From positions 1 through 47,572 of the forward strand of contig NZ_LLXV01000043.1 of assembly GCF_001431665.1 (NCBI RefSeq): a DNA stretch of 47,572 nt, given 5' to 3'. Below, in pieces: positions 1 to 7,877 of the stretch; the first letter of the stretch is position 1; the number at the start of each line of letters is the position of its first letter. A program made the translations under genes and the position numbers. The stretch is from Stenotrophomonas beteli. GTDB taxonomy: Bacteria > Pseudomonadota > Gammaproteobacteria > Xanthomonadales > Xanthomonadaceae. Under the pieces are notes generated by a model, which saw nothing but the letters and a program-made list of their open reading frames with translations, did no database searches and was not told the origin of the DNA.

Positions 1-240
1 GGGGGGGGGCGGGAGCGAGGAGGAGGGCCGCCCCACTCCGGTGTGGGTGGGGGTTTTTTGTTAGAGGTTGCATGCCCGCCCGCCGCCAGCCCCCCGCCGG
101 CGGCGGGGGGGGGGCGGGGGGGGGGGGCGTCGCCCCGCCCCCCCCCACCCCCCCCCCCCCCCCGCCTGCCTACAGGAATCCCGCCGTTGCTGGTGCCGTT
201 GCTGGTGCCTCCAGCAGGTGCAGGGCTGCAAGCCCTGCCG
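1..240. other. Low-complexity G/C homopolymer tract at window edge, no gene
   Basis: Bases 1-180 are dominated by long runs of G and then C, broken by a few other bases. Open frames here translate only to Pro/Gly/Arg/Ala-rich low-complexity peptides. Nothing resembles coding sequence, a promoter or an RNA gene. Such runs are more typical of a low-quality contig end or polishing artefact than of real sequence. The segment from about 180 to 249 looks normal but is the non-coding 3' flank of the MFS gene. Confidence 0.7.
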
Positions 241-249
241 AACACCCTC

Positions 250-1443
<1,194 letters not shown>

Positions 1444-1537
1444 GGAGGCAGTCCGGTGGGAGAAGTGGACGTATCGTGCCTATATTCCCCGTGCGTCTGT
1501 AGTAGGCTCATCCACATATTCTTCATACGCCATACGC
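1444..1537. promoter_or_regulatory. Divergent MFS/LysR intergenic region
   Basis: These 94 bp separate an ATG on each strand and must hold both promoters. Close to the LysR start is a short direct repeat of ATACGC and an AT-richer stretch with TATTCT that could be a -10 element. No clear Shine-Dalgarno precedes the LysR ATG. LysR proteins usually bind between such divergent genes, but I could not pick out a convincing T-N11-A operator. Confidence 0.4.
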
Positions 1538-2467
1538 ATGAACGACGTTGCCACCGGCGCCGACCGCCTGGACCTGTTGCGGACCTTCCTGCGCATCGTC
1601 GATGCCGGCAGCCTGTCGGCCGCGGCCGTGCAGCTGGGCACCACCCAGCCCACGGTCAGCCGCCGCCTGCAGGCACTGGAGCGGCAGTTGGGCCTGCGCC
1701 TGCTGCAGCGCTCCACCCATGGCCTGCAACTGACCGAGGAGGGCCTGCGCTGCCAGCGCCATGCGCAACGCGTGGTCGACGAATGGGAGTCGCTGCAGGC
1801 CGAACTGCAGGGCGAAGCGGAAACCCTGCGCGGGCGCCTGCGGGTGATGGTGCCGCACGCGTTCGGCCAGGCGCAGCTGCTGCCGACCATGCTGGCATTC
1901 CTCGCCCAGCACCCGCAGCTGAGCCTGGAGTGGATCCTGGAAGATCGCCGCCCGGACTTCATCGCCGAAGGCATCGACTGCGCGGTGCGGGTGGGGCCGG
2001 TCGACGAACCGCGCGTGGTGGCGCTGCCACTGGCCGAGGTACCGCGCATCGTCGTAGCGGCGCCCTCGCTGGTGGACGCCAAGGCAGTCCGCACGCCGGA
2101 CCAGGCGCAGGCCCTGCCATGGATCTCACTGGTCACCTACTACCGCGAACGCCTGCTGCTGCATGACGCGCAGGGGCGAGCGCATAGCCTGTCGATCAGC
2201 CCACGCCTGCTCAGCGACAATCTGTTCGTGGTGCAGCAGGCCGCGCGCGCGGGGTTGGGCGCCGCCGTGGTCTCGGCCTGGCTGGTGGCCGACGACCTCG
2301 CACAAGGGCGGCTGGTGCAGCTGCTGCCGGACTGGCAGGCGCCGGCACTGCCGGTACACGTGGTATTCCCTGCCGCGCGCCAGCAGCCGCCACGCCTGCG
2401 CGCCTTCATCGATGCGATGAAGGCCGCGCTGCCGCAATTGCATGGAATGCGGCCGGCGTCGCGTTAG
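1538..2467 (+). CDS. LysR-family transcriptional regulator
   Basis: A 309-residue protein starting at ATG 1538; an upstream in-frame extension back to 1391 overlaps the MFS gene and is unlikely. Residues about 10-70 form the LysR winged helix-turn-helix, seen in LLRTFLRIVDAGSLSAAA, TTQPTVSRRLQALE and the wing segment around ERQLGLRLLQRS. The remainder is a periplasmic-binding-protein-like effector domain of normal length for the CrgA/DmlR-type branch. It probably controls the divergent MFS gene and itself, inferred from position. The ligand is unknown. Confidence 0.88.
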   Translation: MNDVATGADRLDLLRTFLRIVDAGSLSAAAVQLGTTQPTVSRRLQALERQLGLRLLQRSTHGLQLTEEGLRCQRHAQRVVDEWESLQAELQGEAETLRGRLRVMVPHAFGQAQLLPTMLAFLAQHPQLSLEWILEDRRPDFIAEGIDCAVRVGPVDEPRVVALPLAEVPRIVVAAPSLVDAKAVRTPDQAQALPWISLVTYYRERLLLHDAQGRAHSLSISPRLLSDNLFVVQQAARAGLGAAVVSAWLVADDLAQGRLVQLLPDWQAPALPVHVVFPAARQQPPRLRAFIDAMKAALPQLHGMRPASR

Positions 2468-2482
2468 GTCACCGGCCGCATC

Positions 2483-2501
2483 ATCCACGCATGGCGTGGA
2501 T
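2483..2501. repeat. SMAG-like palindrome (8-bp stem, ATG loop)
   Basis: ATCCACGC and GCGTGGAT flank an ATG loop, a perfect 8-bp stem just after the LysR stop. The same core occurs at 5795-5811, there ending in CTAC (GTAG on the other strand), the hallmark of S. maltophilia GTAG palindromes. It lies between the convergent LysR and amidohydrolase genes and may also act as a bidirectional transcription or RNA-stability element. Confidence 0.6.
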
Positions 2502-2561
2502 TCGGTTCGAGGCCACAGGGGTCAAAGCGCTTCCCGGTCGGAAGGGATTCGACCCAGTCGA

Positions 2562-4019
2562 TCATTGCGCCTTGGCAGCCTCGCCATTCCACGCCGCCAC
2601 CTTGGCCTTTGTATCGGCCAACATCTTGTCCAGCGCGGCACGGTCATACACGTTGCCGCGCAGGATCACGCTGTCGATCTTCCCGGTGGCGGCAATGTCC
2701 TGCAGCGGGTTGGCGGTCAGCAGCACCAGATCGGCGGCCTTGCCGCGCGCGATACCACCGTAGCGGTCCATCTGGCCGAACCAGGCCGGGCCGGAACGGG
2801 TGGCGGCCGACAGCGCCTGCGGCGCGCTCAGGCCCTCCTTCACGAACAGCTGCAGCTCCTGGTGCAGAGCGATGCCCGGGAAGTTGAACGAGTTGAGGAA
2901 GCCTGCATCAGTGCCGGCGATGATCGTCACGCCTGCTTCCTGCAGCATCGGCAGCACGGCGGCCACCTGGTGGTACTGCGCGTGGCGCGCCTCGATCTGT
3001 GCCGGCGTGGCCTTGGCCGCACGGTCCACGCGCCATTGGTAGGTCGCGCGCAGGCCCGGGCCGATGTAGGCCAGGTACGGATCGTTGGCGTGGTCATCCT
3101 GGTCAAGGAAGTCGAGGATGCGGCCACCGTTGAGGGTCGGGGTCACGAATACGCCACGCTTGGCGAAGTCACGGTAGGCGTGCATCGCGGTATCACGGTC
3201 GAAGCTGGCGTCGAGGCGGCGGTTGGCTTCGGCACGGTCGATGCGGCCGGCAGCGAAGTCAGCGGCGATCTTCGCTTCGTCCTTGCTGCCGGCCTTGAAG
3301 GCGTAGTCCAGATGCTCGATCGAAGCCAGGCCGGCATCGACCGCCTGCTCCACGGTCAGCGCCATCGGAATGTGGCCCGAGGCCTTGAAGCCGGCCTTGC
3401 GCGCAGCACTGGCCGAGTACAGGAACAGCTCCGGCGTCAGCGTGCTGTCGGTGATCTTCACGAAATCGACCTTGTCGTGCTGCAGGCGGGTGATCGCCAT
3501 GTCGGCGTCGGCCTTGCTGCCCACCTCGATCGTGCCCTTCCAGACCGGCTTGATGCCTTCGATCTTCGCGCCCGAACTGAGCAGGCGCGGACCGAACAGC
3601 GTGCCCTTGGCGATCTCGCCACGCCACTGCAGCACCTGCTCGGGCAGATCGCCGGAGCAGTCACGCACGGTGGTGATGCCGTGCGCGATGTACAGCGGCA
3701 GCAGTGCCTTGTTCTCTTCGATCAGCGCCGGGCCACCCCCGAAGTGCACGTGCATGTCCCACAGGCCCGGAATCAGGTACTTGCCCTTGGCATCAATCTG
3801 GCGGGCCGTACTCCACTGCTTTCGCAGCTGCGCGTCGGGACCGACCGCGACGATGTCCTCGCCGCGGATCACCACGCTCTGCCCGGCCAGGGTGCTGGCG
3901 TGCTCGACGTCGACCACGGTGGCATTGCGGATCAGCAGGTCGGCACGCTCGGCGGCAGAGGCCGACAGCGGCGCCACCGCAAGGAGGATGGCAAGGGACA
4001 ATGGACGGGAACGGAACAT
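2562..4019 (-). CDS. Exported amidohydrolase (imidazolonepropionase/prolidase-like)
   Basis: A metal-dependent hydrolase of the amidohydrolase superfamily, 485 residues. I chose ATG 4019 because CAGGA lies 8 nt upstream and the protein then begins with a clean Sec signal peptide (MFRSRPLSLAILLAVAPL...ASA). Metal-binding features are IPGLWDMHVHFG (HxH), a probable carbamylated-Lys region at VDFVKITDS, His in KASGHIPM and in SIEHLDYAF, and the final Asp in IIAGTDAG. This set matches periplasmic Xaa-Pro/imidazolonepropionase-like members. Substrate is probably an amide, dipeptide or cyclic amide; not assignable. It lies 51 nt downstream of an ankyrin lipoprotein gene on the same strand, so probably the same transcript. 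Confidence 0.85.
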   Translation of the reverse strand: MFRSRPLSLAILLAVAPLSASAAERADLLIRNATVVDVEHASTLAGQSVVIRGEDIVAVGPDAQLRKQWSTARQIDAKGKYLIPGLWDMHVHFGGGPALIEENKALLPLYIAHGITTVRDCSGDLPEQVLQWRGEIAKGTLFGPRLLSSGAKIEGIKPVWKGTIEVGSKADADMAITRLQHDKVDFVKITDSTLTPELFLYSASAARKAGFKASGHIPMALTVEQAVDAGLASIEHLDYAFKAGSKDEAKIAADFAAGRIDRAEANRRLDASFDRDTAMHAYRDFAKRGVFVTPTLNGGRILDFLDQDDHANDPYLAYIGPGLRATYQWRVDRAAKATPAQIEARHAQYHQVAAVLPMLQEAGVTIIAGTDAGFLNSFNFPGIALHQELQLFVKEGLSAPQALSAATRSGPAWFGQMDRYGGIARGKAADLVLLTANPLQDIAATGKIDSVILRGNVYDRAALDKMLADTKAKVAAWNGEAAKAQ

Positions 4020-4070
4020 GGACAGCATCCTGAAGGGCACGACCAGCGTGCGGGTGGAAGGGGTTTGCAA

Positions 4071-4772
4071 TCAGCGCACCGCGCCGTGCTGGCGCAGCAG
4101 GGTTTCAATTCCGGTATAGCCGCGCTGGCGCGCGTGCGCCAGCGGCGTCACGCCATCGCCATCGGCCAGCTCCGGGTCGGCACCGGCCTCCAGCAGCAGC
4201 TGCACGATCTGCACATGGCGTGCACCGCCATCGCCGAGCAGGATCGCTTCCAGCAGCGCGGTCCAGTGCAGGCGGTTGACATGGTCCACCGCCACACCCG
4301 CACGCAGCAGCGTGCGCACGGTGGCGACATGGCCGCGCTCGGCGGCCGGAATCAGTGCGGTGCCGCCGTAGCGATTGGTACTGCGCAGATCGGCGCCATG
4401 CGCCAGCGTCATCGCCAGGATCTCGTCCAGGCCGCGCGCGCCGGCATACAGGTAGGCGCTGTCCTGCAACACATCCTTGGCGTTGACGTCGGCGCCGGCT
4501 TCGATCAGCGCACGCGCGGCATCCACGTTGTTGCCCTGCGTGGCCAGCAGCAGCGCCGTGCGGCCCTGTGCATCGCGCGCCTCCAGCGTGGCGCCCTCCT
4601 CGATCGCCTGTCGCACCGCAGCGGCGTCGCCGCGGCTGGCGGCATCACGCAGGCGGCCATCGAGGTCGGCGTTGGACGTGGTGGTGCAGGCCGGGGTGAC
4701 CATGGCCAGCAGGCACAACAGCAGCACGCGCGCGGACCGCGCAGGCCAGCCAGGGGAACGATGGACGCGCAT
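4071..4772 (-). CDS. Ankyrin-repeat lipoprotein
   Basis: A 233-residue exported protein starting at ATG 4772, with AGGAG about 9 nt upstream. The N-terminus has a hydrophobic signal ending in AMVTPAC, a plausible though imperfect lipobox, then TTTSNADL. The rest is made of about five ankyrin repeats, shown by repeated elements such as GRTALLLATQGNN, LIEAGADVNAKD, GGTALIPAAERGH and LLLEAGADPELADGDG. Ankyrin domains bind protein partners and have no catalytic role. Its place directly upstream of the exported amidohydrolase suggests a periplasmic partner or stabiliser for that enzyme; this is inference from gene order only. Confidence 0.82.
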   Translation of the reverse strand: MRVHRSPGWPARSARVLLLCLLAMVTPACTTTSNADLDGRLRDAASRGDAAAVRQAIEEGATLEARDAQGRTALLLATQGNNVDAARALIEAGADVNAKDVLQDSAYLYAGARGLDEILAMTLAHGADLRSTNRYGGTALIPAAERGHVATVRTLLRAGVAVDHVNRLHWTALLEAILLGDGGARHVQIVQLLLEAGADPELADGDGVTPLAHARQRGYTGIETLLRQHGAVR

Positions 4773-4895
4773 GACAGTGTCTCCTCATGTCCGTCGCCAC
4801 GGGAACGCCGCGCGACAGTAGCAACAGCCGGGCATTGCCGGCCCCTGCCCTGCATGGTAGAAGTCGGCCCGGGCATCCAGAAGTGAAATGTTCAA

Positions 4896-5777
4896 ATGCA
4901 AGACAGTGCCAAATCGAATAGAACCCTGTTCGAGCTGGACCTGCTGCGGGCACTGGTAATGGTGGCCGACTGCGGCAGCTTCACCACCGCAGCCACACGC
5001 CTGCATTCAACCCAGTCCACGGTCAGCCAGAAGGTGCGCCGGCTGGAGGAACTGGCCGGGCATCGCCTGCTTGAACGCGGCCACCGCGACGTGCACCCCA
5101 CCGACGCCGGCCACACCCTGCTCGGCTACGCGCGGCGCATGCTCGACCTGAACGAGGAAATGGCGCAGGCGCTGGCGGGCGCCACCGTGGAAACCGCAGT
5201 GCGCATCGGTGTCCCCGAAGACTTCGTCAACGCGCAGACCACGCGCATGCTGGCCGCTTTCAGCCGCCGTCACCCGCAGGTGAAGCTGGAAATCAGCAGC
5301 GGCCTCAGCCGCGACCTGGCCCACGGCTTCGATCACGGCGAACTGGACCTGGTGCTGGTCAAGCAGCGCCGCAACAGCCGCCAGGCGGTGCACTGCAGGC
5401 GCGAGCCGATGCACTGGATCGACAGCCTGCGCAGCAGCTGCCTGCAGCAGGACCCGCTGCCGCTGGTCACCTTCCCGCCGCGCGGCCTGTACCGCGACGA
5501 GATGATCCACGCCGTGGAAGCGCTGGGCCTGCGCTGGCGCATCGCCTTCACCAGCTCATCGCTCAGTGGCATCCAGGGCGCCGTCGCCGACGGCATCGGC
5601 ATCAGCCTGCTGCCGCGCCGCGCGGTCAGCCGCGAGCACCGCATCATCGATGGCGAGCGCGACCTGCCGGTGATCGACAACTACGAGATCGGCCTGCTGC
5701 ATCGTGCCGACGCCGACGATGCGGTGCGTGCGCTGGCCAGCGAGCTTTGGCGGCAGGTACAGCGCGAACCGGACTGA
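4896..5777 (+). CDS. LysR-family transcriptional regulator
   Basis: A 293-residue regulator with an N-terminal LysR helix-turn-helix at about residues 12-72: LDLLRALVMVADCGSFTTAA followed by STQSTVSQKVRRLEEL and the wing around LLERG. The effector-binding domain includes VRIGVPEDFVN and the conserved C-terminal GIGISLLPRRAV, a pattern seen in the branch represented by E. coli LrhA/PecT. It is divergent from the ankyrin-amidohydrolase pair across 123 bp, making that pair the likeliest target. Its stop lies close to the convergent deaminase-like gene. The ligand is unknown. Confidence 0.86.
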   Translation: MQDSAKSNRTLFELDLLRALVMVADCGSFTTAATRLHSTQSTVSQKVRRLEELAGHRLLERGHRDVHPTDAGHTLLGYARRMLDLNEEMAQALAGATVETAVRIGVPEDFVNAQTTRMLAAFSRRHPQVKLEISSGLSRDLAHGFDHGELDLVLVKQRRNSRQAVHCRREPMHWIDSLRSSCLQQDPLPLVTFPPRGLYRDEMIHAVEALGLRWRIAFTSSSLSGIQGAVADGIGISLLPRRAVSREHRIIDGERDLPVIDNYEIGLLHRADADDAVRALASELWRQVQREPD

Positions 5778-5794
5778 TCGCGCGGTACGGTGCG

Positions 5795-5816
5795 TCCACG
5801 CCATGCGTGGATCTAC
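5795..5816. repeat. SMAG-type GTAG palindrome
   Basis: TCCACGC and GCGTGGA flank a CAT loop (5795-5811), followed by CTAC at 5813-5816, which is GTAG on the minus strand. This matches the SMAG class of Stenotrophomonas repeats in size, palindromy and terminal GTAG. The element lies between convergent genes, and its GTAG supplies the TAG stop codon of the minus-strand deaminase-like gene. Confidence 0.65.
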
Positions 5817-6973
5817 AGCCAGCGGCCATCAACGACCACCTTGCGTTCCACCGGCACCCCGGCCACCGCCGCCGGGCCGTGGTCGGCGCGAACCGCCACG
5901 AACGTCGCCGGCAGGCCCTCGGTAATGCCATGCTGCGGCAGGCCGATCACCTGTGCGGCGTGGGTGGCGACCATGTCCAGCGCCAGCATCAGGTCGGCGT
6001 CGGTGTAGAACCCGGACCGGTAGCCCAGCAGCATTGCCCGCTGCAGCAGGTCGCCATTGCCATACGGCCACCAGCAGTCGCGGATGTTGTCGTTGCCGGC
6101 GAACACGCGCACACCCGCATCATGCAGCGCGCGCAGTGGCGGGAACGGATGATCGCCCGGCGCGTTGCTCATGATCGCCACACCCGCCGTGGCCAGCGCC
6201 CCGCCCACCTGCAACGCCCGCGCCAGCGGCACCTCGCCCAGCGCGTACGCGTGGCTGACCGCCACCCGCCCCTGCAGGCCTGAGGCGCGGGTACGCGCGG
6301 CGATGCGCAGCAGCTGGGCCAGGCCGGTTTCGCCGGGCTCGTGCAGATGGATGTCCAGCTGCGCCCCATAGCGCTCGGCCAGGCCGAACAGCAGCGCCAG
6401 CTGGCCTTCGGCATCACCGTCGAGCGTGGTCGGATCAATGCCGCCGAGCACCTCCACGCCCGCGGCAAGCGCCTGCTCCAGCACGGCGGCGGTGCCGGGA
6501 CAGGACATCACCCCGGCCTGTGGAAAGGCCACCAGCTGGATCCGCATGATGTCAGCGCAGCGCAGCGCCGCCTCGCGCACCGCTTCGAGATGGCCGAGGC
6601 CGGTGCTGGCGTCGATATCGACATGGCAGCGCATCGCCACCGTACCGAAGCTGCTGCACTGGCGGATCAAGGCCTCGGCGCGATCGACCATCGACGCGGC
6701 GCCCGCCACCGCCGCCTTCTCCACCGCCAGCCGCTCACGCAGGCTGTTCACCGGCTGGTGCGGATGCCAACGGTCGCCGACGAAGCTCTTGTCCAGGTGG
6801 ATATGGCCGTCGACCAGCCCGGGCAGCACCGCGAAGCCCTGCAGGTCGACGCATTCCGCCCCGTCGGCCGGCGCGGCCTCGTCATTGAGGCCACTGATGC
6901 GGCCGTTACGGATATGGAAATGCAGCGGCGCGCCGTAGCGGTCTACACCGCCGTGGACGAACTGGAGGGTCAT
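5813..6973 (-). CDS. Cytosine-deaminase-like amidohydrolase
   Basis: A 386-residue cytosolic amidohydrolase related to E. coli CodA. ATG 6973 was chosen because GGGAG lies 7 nt upstream and the protein then begins directly with the small N-terminal beta domain. Metal and catalytic positions line up with CodA: VDGHIHLDKSF (HxH), IHLHEPGE (His and catalytic Glu), VSHAYALG (His) and GNDNIRDCWWPYG (final Asp). CodA has GHDD at the last site, whereas here the His is replaced by Asn, so the substrate may differ from cytosine, perhaps another pyrimidine, isoguanine or a related cyclic amidine. No codB-like permease is adjacent. The stop codon is contributed by a GTAG palindrome. Confidence 0.83.
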   Translation of the reverse strand: MTLQFVHGGVDRYGAPLHFHIRNGRISGLNDEAAPADGAECVDLQGFAVLPGLVDGHIHLDKSFVGDRWHPHQPVNSLRERLAVEKAAVAGAASMVDRAEALIRQCSSFGTVAMRCHVDIDASTGLGHLEAVREAALRCADIMRIQLVAFPQAGVMSCPGTAAVLEQALAAGVEVLGGIDPTTLDGDAEGQLALLFGLAERYGAQLDIHLHEPGETGLAQLLRIAARTRASGLQGRVAVSHAYALGEVPLARALQVGGALATAGVAIMSNAPGDHPFPPLRALHDAGVRVFAGNDNIRDCWWPYGNGDLLQRAMLLGYRSGFYTDADLMLALDMVATHAAQVIGLPQHGITEGLPATFVAVRADHGPAAVAGVPVERKVVVDGRWL

Positions 6974-7155
6974 CGGGAACTCCCGGAATGCCAAGAATGG
7001 CGCCATCGTGCGCCTCGCCGCAGCCATCGGCCAACGAAATATCTGGATGGCACGCATTCATCAGAACGATGATTGCCCTGCGACAACCGGTCGCAGCCGC
7101 GCCGTGCACACCCCTGAACGGGTAACATGGGCGCCTGTTTCCGCTGTGATGCCGC

Positions 7156-7797
7156 ATGGGCCCGTCCGACCGCCACGATCGTCTCCGCCGCTGGCAGGCC
7201 GCGTCCCTGCTTGCCGCCGCCCCGATCGCCAGCCTGTCCGCCACCGATGCTGCGGCCGCTGCGCCGCTGCAGTCGCCGCCGGGCCAGCAGCGCATCGCCC
7301 CGGCTGCACTGGTCGAGCGGCTGCACCAGCGCGTGCTGTCCGGGCAAAGCGCCACCGCCACGCTGGAACACTGGTGTGCCGAGCACGGCCTGGCCGAACA
7401 GGCGCGGGTGCGCGCCGTGCGCATACACGGCCAGGACAAGCCTGCCCCTGCCGACGTGCTGCAGGCGCTGGGCGTGAAGCCGGGTACCGACCTGCGCTAT
7501 CGCCGCGTGCAGCTGGTCTGCGGCAGCCGCGTACTGTCCGAGGCCGACAACTGGTACCTGCCCGGCCATCTCAGCCCGGCCATGAACCAGGTCCTGGACA
7601 GCACCGACGAACCGTTCGGACGCGTGGTCGGCCCGCTGGGCTTCCAGCGCCAGACCCTGGCCGATCAGACCTTCTGGCCACCGCGCGGTGATGGCGACCA
7701 CGGCGTCATCCTGGAAGTGCGCGCGTTGTTGCGCGACCGCCAGCAGCAGCCCTTCAGCTACGTCATCGAGTCGTACCTGCAACAGGCGCTGCCTTAG
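7156..7797 (+). CDS. Exported chorismate-lyase-like protein
   Basis: A 213-residue protein with an N-terminal export signal: arginines (RLRRW), a hydrophobic stretch to about residue 35, and an Ala-rich cleavage region. The C-terminal ~110 residues resemble the UbiC/chorismate lyase fold: YRRVQLVCGSRVLSEADNW, LDSTDEPFGRVV, QRQTL and ILEVRALLRDRQQQPFS. Those positions match UbiC elements where a beta-hairpin carries an Arg and the product pocket is formed. UbiC itself is cytosolic and makes 4-hydroxybenzoate for ubiquinone, so an exported member probably has a different role. The RRW near the start may indicate Tat export. Assignment is by motif recollection only. Confidence 0.6.
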   Translation: MGPSDRHDRLRRWQAASLLAAAPIASLSATDAAAAAPLQSPPGQQRIAPAALVERLHQRVLSGQSATATLEHWCAEHGLAEQARVRAVRIHGQDKPAPADVLQALGVKPGTDLRYRRVQLVCGSRVLSEADNWYLPGHLSPAMNQVLDSTDEPFGRVVGPLGFQRQTLADQTFWPPRGDGDHGVILEVRALLRDRQQQPFSYVIESYLQQALP

Positions 7798-7838
7798 GCG
7801 ACCAGCGCGCGCCATCGCAGTCGATATCGACACAGCAG

Positions 7839-7861
7839 AAGGCCCGGCTTTGCCGGGCCTT
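7839..7861. terminator. Bidirectional hairpin terminator
   Basis: AAGGCCCGGC and GCCGGGCCTT form a perfect 10-bp stem around a TTT loop. The hairpin lies between convergent coding ends at 7797 (+) and 7878 (-), so it can stop transcription from both sides. The AA/TT stem ends give short U tracts in each direction. Confidence 0.85.
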
Positions 7862-7877
7862 CCGTCTGCCTGCCGGA

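Noticed and set aside
2442..4886. Long + strand open frame opposite the amidohydrolase and ankyrin genes
   Set aside because: It is an antisense shadow; the minus strand carries complete metal-binding motifs, signal peptides and ribosome-binding sites.
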